A stretch of DNA of 57,615 nt from Streptomyces radicis (lineage in GTDB: Bacteria > Actinomycetota > Actinomycetes > Streptomycetales > Streptomycetaceae), in contig NZ_RBDY01000040.1 of the NCBI RefSeq assembly GCF_003626575.1, positions 1 through 57,615 of the forward strand, written 5' to 3'. The translations under genes were made by a program, and so were the position numbers. Below the pieces are notes generated by a model, which had not been told where the DNA came from, ran no database searches, and worked only from the letters and a program-made list of their open reading frames with translations. Shown in pieces: positions 22,410 through 32,379 of this stretch (positions are counted from its first letter, which is position 1; every line of letters begins with the position of its first letter).

Positions 22410-24215
22410 TCAGCCGCCGTACGCCCCCGAAGCGGTCAGGCGCAGCGCCGTGTCGATCAGCGGCACATGGCTGAACGCCTGGGGGAAGTTGCCCACCTGG
22501 CGCATGCGGCGCGGGTCCCACTCCTCGGCGAGCAGCCCCAGGTCGTTGCGGAGCGCGAGCAGCTTCTCGAACAGCTTGCGCGCCTCGTCCACCCGCCCGA
22601 TCATCGCCAGGTCGTCGGCCAGCCAGAACGAGCAGGCCAGGAACGCGCCTTCGTCGCCCTCCAGGCCGTCCACGCCCGCCTGGTCGCCCGCGGTCGGGTA
22701 GCGCAGGATGAAGCCGTCGAGCGTCGACAGCTCCCGCTGGATCGCCTCGATCGTGCCGATCACGCGCTTGTCGTCGGGCGGCAGGAAGCCCATCTGCGGG
22801 ATGAGCAGCAGCGAGGCGTCCAGCTCGCGTGAGCCGTAGGACTGGGTGAAGGTGTTGCGCTCCTTGTCATAGCCGTGCTCGCACACCGACCGGTGGATCT
22901 CGTCGCGCAGCTCGCGCCAGCGCTCCAGCGGCCCGTCGACCTCGCCGCTCTCGATCAGCTTGACCGTGCGGTCGACGGCGACCCAGGCCATCACCTTGGA
23001 GTGCACGAAGTGCCGCCGGGGCCCGCGCACCTCCCAGATGCCCTCGTCGGGCTCGTCCCAGTGCTCCTCCAGGTAGCGGATCAGCTTGAGCTGGAGGAGG
23101 TTGGCGTGGTCGTTGCGCGCCAGGCCCGTCATGTGCGCCAGGTGCAGCGCCTCGGTCACCTCGCCGTAGACGTCGAGCTGGAGCTGGCCCGCGGCGCCGT
23201 TGCCGACCCGGACCGGCTGGGAGTTCTCGTAGCCGGGCAGCCAGCTCAGCTCCGCCTCCGCGAGCTCGCGCTCGCCCGCGATGCCGTACATGATCTGGAG
23301 GTTCTGCGGATCGCCCGCCACCGCGCGCAGCAGCCACTCGCGCCACGCCTTCGCCTCGTCGCGGTAGCCGGTGCGCAGCAGCGAGGAGAGCGTGATGGCC
23401 GCGTCGCGCAGCCAGGTGAAGCGGTAGTCCCAGTTCCGCGAGCCGCCGATCTCCTCGGGCAGCGACGTGGTCGGCGCCGCGACGATCCCGCCGGTCGGCG
23501 CGTACGTCAGCGCCTTGAGCGTGATCAGCGAACGGACCACCGCCTCGCGGTACGGGCCGTGGTAGGTGCACTGGGCGACCCAGTCGCGCCAGAAGCCCTC
23601 GGTCGCGCGCAGCTCCGCCTCGGGCACGGGCACGGGCGGCGGCTCCTTGTGGGACGGCTGCCAGCTGATGGTGAACGCGACCCGGTCACCGGGCGCGACG
23701 GTGAAGTCGGCGTAGGTGGTCAGGTCCTTGCCATAGGTGTCGACGGAGGTGTCGAGCCAGACCGAGTCGGGTCCGGCGACGGCCACCGTGCGGTCATCGA
23801 CCTTGCGCACCCACGGCACGACCCAGCCGTAGGAGAAGCGCATCCGCAGCGCCGAACGCATCGGCACCCGGCCGCTGACGCCCTCCACGATCCGCACCAG
23901 CTGCGGCGCGTCCGAGCCGCGCGGCGGCATGAAGTCGATCACCCGGACCGTGCCGCGCGAGGTGTCCCACTCGGACTCGAGGACCAGCGAGTCGCCCTGG
24001 TACCGCCTGCGGCTCGCGGGCGGCGGGGGCGCGTCCTTGCCGTGGGCCGGGCCGAGCCGCCAGAAGCCGTGCTCCTCGGTGCCGAGCAGCGAGGCGAACA
24101 CGGCGTGCGAATCGAAGCGGGGCAGGCAGAGCCAGTCGACCGAGCCGTCCCGCCCGACGAGCGCGGCGGTCTGCATGTCCCCGACGAGTGCGTAATCCTC
24201 GATGCGCCCGGCCAC
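22410..24215 (-). CDS. GH15 family glycoside hydrolase (glucoamylase/trehalase-like)
   Basis: 601 aa, no signal peptide, so cytoplasmic. It begins IEDYALVGDMQTAALVGRDG, the bacterial GH15 N-terminal beta-domain, and has the (alpha/alpha)6 catalytic core with GGSRNWDYRFTWLRDAAITL and EDEGAFLACSFWLADDLA. Members include mycobacterial trehalase and bacterial glucoamylases. The substrate cannot be settled from sequence, but intracellular trehalose or alpha-glucan is likely. GTG 24215 has GGGAG 5-9 nt upstream. It is convergent with the glucanase operon and is probably not part of it. Confidence 0.9.
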   Translation of the reverse strand: MAGRIEDYALVGDMQTAALVGRDGSVDWLCLPRFDSHAVFASLLGTEEHGFWRLGPAHGKDAPPPPASRRRYQGDSLVLESEWDTSRGTVRVIDFMPPRGSDAPQLVRIVEGVSGRVPMRSALRMRFSYGWVVPWVRKVDDRTVAVAGPDSVWLDTSVDTYGKDLTTYADFTVAPGDRVAFTISWQPSHKEPPPVPVPEAELRATEGFWRDWVAQCTYHGPYREAVVRSLITLKALTYAPTGGIVAAPTTSLPEEIGGSRNWDYRFTWLRDAAITLSSLLRTGYRDEAKAWREWLLRAVAGDPQNLQIMYGIAGERELAEAELSWLPGYENSQPVRVGNGAAGQLQLDVYGEVTEALHLAHMTGLARNDHANLLQLKLIRYLEEHWDEPDEGIWEVRGPRRHFVHSKVMAWVAVDRTVKLIESGEVDGPLERWRELRDEIHRSVCEHGYDKERNTFTQSYGSRELDASLLLIPQMGFLPPDDKRVIGTIEAIQRELSTLDGFILRYPTAGDQAGVDGLEGDEGAFLACSFWLADDLAMIGRVDEARKLFEKLLALRNDLGLLAEEWDPRRMRQVGNFPQAFSHVPLIDTALRLTASGAYGG

Positions 24216-24548
24216 TTGCCACTCCCGTAAACGTGCTTCGCCCCCCGCGGGACGTGCTCCTTTGCGTCGCCCATTCGAGCGTCCGAGCAGCTTACGACGC
24301 GGGGCGGCGGAACGCGGCCTGTCCTTGGAGGTCCCGGGGAATCAGGGGGTGACCTTGTTCACTTTGGATCTGAAATGTCGAGGAGATCGAGGGGAAACGC
24401 TTAGGCGACACCTTAGGTTCGCTCCACTGATACCCTGGTAGCCCGTGGACCGGAGGGCAGCGTTCCCCCCGCACCCCCAGCGACGTCGATCCCGCCCTCC
24501 GACGCGGGTGCGTCGCGCATCCGACCTCGCGACCACGGGAGCCCCGAG
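24216..24548 (+). other. 333-bp intergenic region upstream of pyrG
   Basis: Contains the divergent start regions of the GH15 gene and pyrG. A -10-like TACCCT at 24431-24436 could serve pyrG with a ~110-nt leader; no good -35 pairs with it. I see no gene, no PyrR-type attenuator and no riboswitch signature. Confidence 0.5.
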
Positions 24549-26210
<1,662 letters not shown>

Positions 26211-26230
26211 CCGCGGTGCAGACTGGGGCC

Positions 26231-26878
26231 ATGACCGAGCAGCAGCCGCGCGACTTCCTCGCCGACACCCCGGAGCAGTGGTCCGTCACCGCCACGGCCA
26301 CCCCGTTCACCGGGAACAAGACCAGCGTCAGGGCCGACGACGTCGTGATGCCCGACGGCAGCACCGCACGCCGCGACTACCAGGTGCACCCCGGCTCGGT
26401 GGCCGTGGTCGCCCTCGACGAGCGGGACCGCGCCGTCGTCATCGAGCAGTACCGCCACCCGGTCCGCCACAAGCTGTGGGAGATCCCCGCCGGGCTGCTC
26501 GACATCCCCGGCGAGAACCCCCTGCACGCCGCCCAGCGCGAGCTGTACGAGGAGGCGCACATCAAGGCCGAGGACTGGCGGGTGCTGACCGACATCTACA
26601 CCACCCCCGGCGGCAGCGACGAGGCCGTGCGCGTCTTCCTGGCCCGCGAGCTGTCCGAGGCCGACGGCGAACGGTACGCCGCCGACGGCGAGGAGCTCGA
26701 CATGCGGCTCGCCCGCGTCCCGGTCGACGACCTGGTCCGCGCGGTGCTCGCGGGCCGCCTGCACAACACGTGCCTCACCGTCGGCGTGCTCGCCCTCCAG
26801 GCGGCCCGCGCGGGCGAGGGGATCGACGCGCTGCGCCCGGCCTCCGCGCCCTGGCCCGCCCGCCCGTTCCCGGCCTGA
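26231..26878 (+). CDS. Nudix hydrolase, ADP-ribose pyrophosphatase type
   Basis: 215 aa. The Nudix box is AGLLDIPGE...AAQRELYEEAHI, with an extra residue before the first Glu and His instead of the usual terminal Gly; the extra residue also occurs in mycobacterial Rv1700. N- and C-terminal parts fit the NudF/ADP-ribose pyrophosphatase group (VIEQYRHPVRHKLWEIPAG; DIYTTPGGSDEAVRVFLAREL). It likely hydrolyses ADP-ribose or related nucleotides. CAGACT ends 6 nt before ATG 26231, so the mRNA may be leaderless. Confidence 0.92.
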   Translation: MTEQQPRDFLADTPEQWSVTATATPFTGNKTSVRADDVVMPDGSTARRDYQVHPGSVAVVALDERDRAVVIEQYRHPVRHKLWEIPAGLLDIPGENPLHAAQRELYEEAHIKAEDWRVLTDIYTTPGGSDEAVRVFLARELSEADGERYAADGEELDMRLARVPVDDLVRAVLAGRLHNTCLTVGVLALQAARAGEGIDALRPASAPWPARPFPA

Positions 26879-26911
26879 CGTGTCTGACCGGCCCCCGCAC
26901 GGGCCGTGGCA

Positions 26912-26917
26912 TACGCT
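26912..26917 (+). promoter_or_regulatory. Candidate -10 before the NTPase-like gene
   Basis: TACGCT is followed after 6 nt by GTG 26924, with no Shine-Dalgarno in between. The same hexamer and spacing are seen before tyrA. Confidence 0.45.
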
Positions 26918-26923
26918 CGGCCC

Positions 26924-29116
26924 GTGACGGATGTGACCGAACAGACAGTCACCGGCGGCCCGGGGTCACCTCGCTTCCTCGGCCGCCTCCGCGAGCGGGC
27001 CGAGCTGCGCTCCGACGTCGAACGGGCCGGGCTCGACACCCTGGCGGGCCGCCCCGCCGCCCGCGGGCGGGTCCTGCTGATCGCGGGCAGACCCGGCACG
27101 GGAAGGACCGCGCTCGCCGAGGAGTTCACCACCGAGCTGCTCGACGTCGGCGACTACCCCGACGGCGTCCTGCGCGCCCGGCTGACCGACCCGGGCGGCG
27201 TGCCGGTCCCCGTCGAGCGCGCCGCGCGCGACCTGCTCGACGGTCTTGGCGTCGCCGCCCCGGCGGGGGCCGACCAGGACGAGCTGACGGAGATCCTGCG
27301 CGACACCCTCGACGAGCGGCGCGCGGTGCTGCTCCTCGACGACGTGGCGAGCGCCGAACAGCTCGCCGAGCTGATCCCCGACAGCCGCCACTGCCTCGTT
27401 CTCGCCGTCGCGAGGGGCCCGTTGACCGGCGTGCCCGACGTGCGGCCCTGCGCGCTCGGCGGCCTCGACCGGCTCTCCGCCGTGCGCCTCATCGAGACCG
27501 GCGCGGGCGACGTCCGCGTCACCGTCGACCCCGGCGCCGCTGACACCCTGGCCGAGTCCTGCGGCTACCTGCCCGCCGCCCTGGTGCTGGCCGCCGGCTG
27601 GCTGGCCGCCCACCCCGAGGCCACGGTCCTCGAGGCGGTCCACCGCATGGCCGCGGCCGACGAGGACCCCGATCAGGACCCCGGCGAGCACGCGGGGGAG
27701 GCCGATGCCGCCGATCGCACCGCCCCGGACGCCGAGGACACCGAGGACGCCGAACGGGCCCCCGCGCGGCCCGACACCGCCGACGAGCCGCTGCGGCGCG
27801 CGTTCCGCATGGCCCACCGCGACCTCCCCGCCCCTGCCGCGCGCATGTACCGGCTGCTGGCCCTCGCGCCCGGCGGCATCGTCGACGCCCACACCGCCGC
27901 CGCGCTCGCGGGCTGCCCCGTCACCACCGCGCGCTCCGCGCTCGCCGTGTTCGCCGCCGCGGGGCTGCTGCGCCCCGTCCCCGGCCCCGGGGGCGCCGAC
28001 GCGCGGTACGCCGTCCCCGGCTGCCTCGACCCGCTGCTGTGGGCGCTGTTGCACCGCAGGGAGCGGCCGTCCGAGATCCTGCTCGCGCGCGCCCGCATGC
28101 TCGAGCGGACCGTTCGCCTGCTGCGCGCCTGCCACGCCGTCACCGAGCCGCACGGCACCCCCGCCCGCGAGTGGCTGGCCGGGCTGCCGGGGTCGCTCCG
28201 CTTCGAGAGCCGCCCCGCCGCGGGCGCCTGGCTCGCCGCCCGGCGCGCCCCGCTGCTCGCCGCCGCCCACCTCGCCGTGTCCGACGGCCAGCTCGACACC
28301 CTCGCCCGCCGGCTCGTCGCCGCGCTCAGCCGCGCCCTGATCGCTCACCGCGGCGCCGAGGGCGCGGCCCCCGAGCTCTACCGGCTGCACGAGCTGGTCC
28401 TCGGCGTCGCCGAGCGCCAGGGCCTCGCCAGGGAACGCGCCGCCGCCCACCTCAACCTCGGCGACATCGACGCGCGCACGGGCCGCCTGCCCGAGGCCCT
28501 CGAGCGTTACCGCGCCGCCCTCGAGGCCGCGAGGAGCGAACGTGACCAGGCCGACCCCCTGGCCGTCGGGCGCGCGCTCGAGTCCATCGCCGGGACCTAT
28601 GCCGAGCTGGGCGACTGGCGCCGCGCCGCCGACTGGTACGGCAGGGCCGTCGGCCTCGCCCAGTCCCGCGCCGACGTGCCGTCCCAGGCCCGCCTGCACG
28701 GCCGCATCGGCGCCGCCCTCACGTACACGGGCCAGTGGGACGAGGCGCTGCGCGCCTGGCGGGCCGCCGCGGCCGCCCACCGCAGGACGGGCGACCGCCG
28801 CGCCCACGCCCGTTCCGTCGCCGAGGCCGCGCGCGTCCAGGAGTACGCGGGGCGGCCCGCCGAGTCGCTGCGCACGGGGGAGGAGGCGCTGCGGCTCGCC
28901 GAGCGGACCGGGGACCGCCGCCTCCAGGCCGCGTTGCGCATGAGGCTCGCCGACTGTGCCGACCGCCTCGGCCTCGCCCCGCTCTCCGACACCCACCGCG
29001 CGGCCGCCGACCGCCTGCTCGCCCACCTCAGGCCGCCCGCCGCGCCCAAGGGCGAATCCTCTGGAACTACAGAGGGACACACTTACGAAACACAGATGGA
29101 ACCCCCTCAAGATTGA
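26924..29116 (+). CDS. STAND NTPase-like protein with TPR repeats
   Basis: 730 aa, laid out like the NB-ARC/AfsR-type regulators but without their DNA-binding domain. An NTPase-like N-terminal part (LGRLRERAELRSDV; P-loop-like IAGRPGTGRTALAEEF; Walker B VLLLDDVAS) is followed by a winged-helix-like segment (PAAARMYRLLALAPGGIVDAHTAAALAG) and C-terminal TPR motifs from ~500 (HLNLGDIDARTGRLPEALERY, AGTYAELGDWRRAADWYG, GAALTYTGQWDEALRAW). The Walker A lysine is replaced by Arg, so nucleotide hydrolysis is doubtful. The partner and role are unknown. Start GTG 26924; alanine dehydrogenase follows after 82 bp. Confidence 0.8.
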   Translation: MTDVTEQTVTGGPGSPRFLGRLRERAELRSDVERAGLDTLAGRPAARGRVLLIAGRPGTGRTALAEEFTTELLDVGDYPDGVLRARLTDPGGVPVPVERAARDLLDGLGVAAPAGADQDELTEILRDTLDERRAVLLLDDVASAEQLAELIPDSRHCLVLAVARGPLTGVPDVRPCALGGLDRLSAVRLIETGAGDVRVTVDPGAADTLAESCGYLPAALVLAAGWLAAHPEATVLEAVHRMAAADEDPDQDPGEHAGEADAADRTAPDAEDTEDAERAPARPDTADEPLRRAFRMAHRDLPAPAARMYRLLALAPGGIVDAHTAAALAGCPVTTARSALAVFAAAGLLRPVPGPGGADARYAVPGCLDPLLWALLHRRERPSEILLARARMLERTVRLLRACHAVTEPHGTPAREWLAGLPGSLRFESRPAAGAWLAARRAPLLAAAHLAVSDGQLDTLARRLVAALSRALIAHRGAEGAAPELYRLHELVLGVAERQGLARERAAAHLNLGDIDARTGRLPEALERYRAALEAARSERDQADPLAVGRALESIAGTYAELGDWRRAADWYGRAVGLAQSRADVPSQARLHGRIGAALTYTGQWDEALRAWRAAAAAHRRTGDRRAHARSVAEAARVQEYAGRPAESLRTGEEALRLAERTGDRRLQAALRMRLADCADRLGLAPLSDTHRAAADRLLAHLRPPAAPKGESSGTTEGHTYETQMEPPQD

Positions 29117-29198
29117 CCGAAAGCAAGGATGGACAACGGTCCACCCTTCATTAAAATGGTGAAGGTAACCCTACGTAACGCAAGGACCGTGATCGAAC

Positions 29199-30314
29199 GT
29201 GAAGGTCGGCATCCCCCGCGAGGTCAAGAACAACGAGTTCCGCGTGGCCATCACCCCGGCCGGAGCGCATGAGCTCGTCACCGGCGGACACCAGGTCCAC
29301 ATCGAGCGCGGCGCCGGACTCGGCTCCGCCATCCCCGACGAGGAGTACACCAGGGCGGGCGCCAGGATCCTGGACGACGCCGACGCGGTGTGGGCCGAGG
29401 CCGACCTGCTGCTGAAGGTCAAGGAGCCGGTGGCCGAGGAGTTCCACCGGCTGCGCAAGGGGCTCGTCCTCTTCACCTATCTCCACCTGGCCGCCTCGGC
29501 CGAGTGCACCGACGCGCTGCTGCACTCGGGCACCACGGCCGTCGCGTACGAGACCGTCGAGACGCCGAGGCGCGTGCTGCCGCTGCTCGCGCCCATGTCC
29601 GAGGTCGCGGGCCGCATCGCGCCCCAGGTGGGCGCGTACCACCTGATGCGCTCCGCGGGCGGCCGCGGCGTGCTGCCGGGCGGCGTGCCCGGCACCCCCG
29701 CCGCCAGGGCCGTCGTCATCGGGGCCGGGGTCTCGGGGTGGAACGCCACCCAGATCGCGGTCGGCATGGGCTTCCATGTCACCGTCCTCGACAAGGACAT
29801 CAACAAGCTCCGCGAGGCCGACAAGATCTTCGGCACCCGCGTGACCACCGTCGTCTCCAACGCCTTCGCGCTCGAACGGGCCGTGCTCGACGCGGACCTG
29901 GTCATCGGCGCTGTCCTGGTCCCAGGGGCCAGGGCGCCCAAGCTGATCAGCGACGAGCTGGTGTCCCGCATGAAGCCCGGCAGTGTCCTTGTCGACATCG
30001 CGATCGACCAGGGCGGCTGCTTCGAGGGATCGCTGCCGACGACGCACGCGGCCCCCACGTTCCGCGTCCACGACTCGGTCTTCTACTGCGTCGCCAACAT
30101 GCCGGGCGTCGTGCCGAGTACGTCCACGCACGCGCTCACCAACGCCACGCTGCCGTATATCGTGGAGCTCGCCGAGCACGGCTGGCGTGAGGCGTTCCGC
30201 CGCGATCCCGCCCTGGCCCTCGGGCTCAACATCCATGAGGGGCAGGTCGTCTACGGCCCGGTCGCGGAGGCCCACGGGCTGCCGCGCACCGAGCTGCGCG
30301 CGGTGCTCGCCTGA
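29199..30314 (+). CDS. ald: Alanine dehydrogenase
   Basis: 371 aa, the typical length. It interconverts L-alanine and pyruvate plus ammonium with NAD. The sequence opens MKVGIPREVKNNEFRVAITP and has KVKEPVAEEF (catalytic region), the NAD site VVIGAGVSGWNATQIAVGMG and the pyruvate-contacting YCVANMPGVVPSTST, all diagnostic. GTG 29199 is the start. Confidence 0.96.
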   Translation: MKVGIPREVKNNEFRVAITPAGAHELVTGGHQVHIERGAGLGSAIPDEEYTRAGARILDDADAVWAEADLLLKVKEPVAEEFHRLRKGLVLFTYLHLAASAECTDALLHSGTTAVAYETVETPRRVLPLLAPMSEVAGRIAPQVGAYHLMRSAGGRGVLPGGVPGTPAARAVVIGAGVSGWNATQIAVGMGFHVTVLDKDINKLREADKIFGTRVTTVVSNAFALERAVLDADLVIGAVLVPGARAPKLISDELVSRMKPGSVLVDIAIDQGGCFEGSLPTTHAAPTFRVHDSVFYCVANMPGVVPSTSTHALTNATLPYIVELAEHGWREAFRRDPALALGLNIHEGQVVYGPVAEAHGLPRTELRAVLA

Positions 30315-30327
30315 TCGCGCCACCCCT

Positions 30328-30347
30328 CGCGGGGTCAACTCCCCGCG
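30328..30347. terminator. Hairpin after ald
   Basis: 7-bp stem CGCGGGG/CCCCGCG with a 6-nt loop, 13 bp past the ald stop. The stop of the small minus-strand ORF falls within the loop, consistent with a shared terminator for convergent genes. Confidence 0.5.
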
Positions 30348-30580
30348 TCAACATCGGGAATGTCACACCACGCCACGCGCGTGACGCTCCCGTCCCCGCG
30401 GAAGCGCACCCCGACGCGTCTCCCCGCGGCGGTCAACTCGTCGCGAACGTAGCGCTTTAACCGATTCGTGCGCGGCGGAATCGCCCCACTGGTGCGGCTT
30501 ATGGCCTTGACAAGTGAATGTTCGACGGCCGACACATCCGTGCCGGTCCGGCAGATTGTGTTGCTGCGGACCACCGACAC
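30335..30580 (-). CDS. Possible small conserved-looking protein
   Basis: An 81-codon frame on the minus strand between ald and parA. The product is VSVVRSNTICRTGTDVSAVE onward, rich in structured residues and ending RFRGDGSVTRVAWCDIPDVDAGS. It has no known domain. Its composition is balanced rather than the Arg/Pro-rich pattern of frame shadows, and third-position GC is high but lower than in neighbours. No gene lies on the other strand. A recognisable ribosome site is missing and the GTG start is uncertain (30580, 30574 or 30571). Confidence 0.45.
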   Translation of the reverse strand: MSVVRSNTICRTGTDVSAVEHSLVKAISRTSGAIPPRTNRLKRYVRDELTAAGRRVGVRFRGDGSVTRVAWCDIPDVDAGS

Positions 30581-30590
30581 GCCATAGAGT
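30561..30590 (+). promoter_or_regulatory. Candidate promoter of parA operon
   Basis: TTGCTG (30561-30566), an 18-bp spacer and TAGAGT (30585-30590), about 75 bp before the parA start. It overlaps the 5' end of the small minus-strand frame. Confidence 0.35.
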
Positions 30591-30663
30591 CGCCAAACGT
30601 CGGCATGGTGCCACGCTGACCCTGTCTAGAAGTTACCTGGTCCCCAAGGAGGTAAGACGACTT

Positions 30664-31830
30664 GTGAATGAGTCGACAATTACTCCCGGGGGAGGACGAC
30701 CAGGGGTCCCCGAGCGGCGCGAGGACGCCGCGGATCTGACGGGCGTGGGCTCCGTCGCTGTCCAGACCTTCGCAACCCACCAGAGCCAACCGAGCATGAC
30801 AGCGCATCAGAGCACGGACAGCCATGACACCAACGCCATGGCAGGTAAGCGAACGGGCGGCGACGCCGACCGTTTCCCCGACTACGAGGACCTCCCGGAC
30901 GGGCAGTTCTACGACCCGGACGCGGAGTACGAGCCCGACCCGGAGTACGCGGCCACCATCGCGCCGGACGCGGCGCGCCAGCGCCGTGAGCGCATCGGCC
31001 CCACGGGCCGACCGCTGCCGTACTTCCCCATCCCAGGACCGCTCACCGAGCGCGGCCCCGCCAAGATCATCGCGATGTGCAACCAGAAGGGCGGCGTCGG
31101 CAAGACGACCTCCGCCATCAACCTGGGCGCCGCGCTCGCGGAGTACGGACGCCGCGTGCTGCTGGTCGACTTCGACCCGCAGGGCGCGTTGTCGGTCGGC
31201 CTCGGCGTCAACCCCATGGAGCTCGACCTCACCATCTACAACCTGCTCATGGAGCGGGGGATGGCGCCCGACGAGGTGCTGCTGAAGACCGCGGTCGCGG
31301 GCATGGACCTGCTCCCGAGCAACATCGACTTGTCGGCCGCCGAGGTGCAGCTCGTCAGCGAGGTGGCCCGTGAGTCCACCCTCCAGCGCGCGCTCCAGCC
31401 GCTCACCGCCGACTACGACTTCGTCATCATCGACTGCCAGCCGTCGCTCGGCCTGCTCACGGTCAACGCGCTCACGGCCGCCCACAAGGTGATCGTGCCG
31501 CTCGAGTGCGAGTTCTTCGCGCTGCGCGGCGTCGCGCTGCTGACCGAGACGATCGAGAAGGTCCAGGAGCGGCTCAACCCCGACCTGCGCCTCGACGGCA
31601 TCCTGGCGACGATGTACGACTCCCGCACCGTGCACAGCCGGGAGGTCCTGGCCCGCGTGGTCGAGGCGTTCGACGACAACGTCTACCACACGGTGATCGG
31701 CCGCACGGTCCGGTTCCCCGAGACCACGGTCGCGGGCGAGCCGATCACCACCTACGCCTCCAACTCGGTGGGGGCAGCGGCCTATCGCCAGCTCGCCAGG
31801 GAGGTGCTCGCCCGGTGCCACGCCGAGTGA
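30664..31830 (+). CDS. Orphan ParA-family ATPase (PldP-like)
   Basis: 388-aa ParA/Soj-type ATPase with a long N-terminal extension (~135 residues, Thr/Gly-rich then acidic, FPDYEDLPDGQFYDPDAEYE) not found in the main segregation ParA. The deviant Walker A KGGVGKT is at residues 142-148, with VDFDPQGALSVGLG and VIIDCQPSLGLLTVNAL. The start GTG 30664 is preceded by the perfect ribosome site AAGGAGGT (30646-30653). No parB follows. Instead a small protein overlaps it (GTGA), then scpA. In Corynebacterium an orphan ParA (PldP) also precedes scpAB. A role in chromosome organisation or division is inferred from this context. Confidence 0.9.
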   Translation: MNESTITPGGGRPGVPERREDAADLTGVGSVAVQTFATHQSQPSMTAHQSTDSHDTNAMAGKRTGGDADRFPDYEDLPDGQFYDPDAEYEPDPEYAATIAPDAARQRRERIGPTGRPLPYFPIPGPLTERGPAKIIAMCNQKGGVGKTTSAINLGAALAEYGRRVLLVDFDPQGALSVGLGVNPMELDLTIYNLLMERGMAPDEVLLKTAVAGMDLLPSNIDLSAAEVQLVSEVARESTLQRALQPLTADYDFVIIDCQPSLGLLTVNALTAAHKVIVPLECEFFALRGVALLTETIEKVQERLNPDLRLDGILATMYDSRTVHSREVLARVVEAFDDNVYHTVIGRTVRFPETTVAGEPITTYASNSVGAAAYRQLAREVLARCHAE

Positions 31831-32372
31831 GCCTTCCGGCGGCCGACGAACTGTTCCGTAGTACCGGGGGGGCCGCGGTCCAGCCCTCGACCCCTCAGGA
31901 GAGCGCAAGCGGTGCCGGGGACGGCGCGGCGGGCTCCCAGGGCGCGACGCCCAGGGTGCCCGCCCCCGCGGGCGAGCAGACGCCCCCGGGGGACGAGTCC
32001 GAGGACCGGGTGGCCGCACCACGGGCGGGCACCACGCCCCCCCAGCAGAAGCGCGAGACGGCCGGTCGGGCGACACAGCCCGCCGGCCGCTCCGGCGCAG
32101 GGAGCGGGGCCGCCGGCGCCAAGGCGCAGCGCCGCTCCGGGCGTCAGGGCCGCCGCCCCAGCGGGCGGGAGCGCCACGACGAGAAGATCACGGTCTATGT
32201 CTCCGCCGAGGAGCTGATGGACCTCGAGCACGCCAGGCTCGTCCTGCGCGGCGAACACGGCCTCGCCGTGGACCGCGGCCGGATCGTCAGGGAGGCCGTC
32301 GCCGTCGTCCTGGCCGACCTCGAGTCCCGCGGCGAGGCGAGCATCCTCGTCCGCCGCCTGCGCGGCCGCTGA
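31827..32372 (+). CDS. Small ParA-linked protein with RHH-like C-terminus
   Basis: 181 aa, unknown family. Residues 1-115 are disordered and Gly/Ala/Pro/Arg-rich. The last ~65 residues (EKITVYVSAEELMDLEHARL, then AVDRGRIVREAVAVVLADLE) have the strand-helix-helix pattern of a ribbon-helix-helix or similar small DNA-binding fold. GTG 31827 overlaps the parA stop by GTGA, which implies a coupled product, so it may be the partner or DNA adaptor of the orphan ParA. scpA starts 7 bp later. The fold assignment is inference. Confidence 0.7.
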   Translation: MSLPAADELFRSTGGAAVQPSTPQESASGAGDGAAGSQGATPRVPAPAGEQTPPGDESEDRVAAPRAGTTPPQQKRETAGRATQPAGRSGAGSGAAGAKAQRRSGRQGRRPSGRERHDEKITVYVSAEELMDLEHARLVLRGEHGLAVDRGRIVREAVAVVLADLESRGEASILVRRLRGR

Positions 32373-32379
32373 CCCGGGG

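Noticed and set aside
30507..30535. Perfect -35-like TTGACA at 30507-30512
   Set aside because: No TANNNT at the right distance; it lies inside the small minus-strand frame. The TTGCTG/TAGAGT pair downstream fits better.
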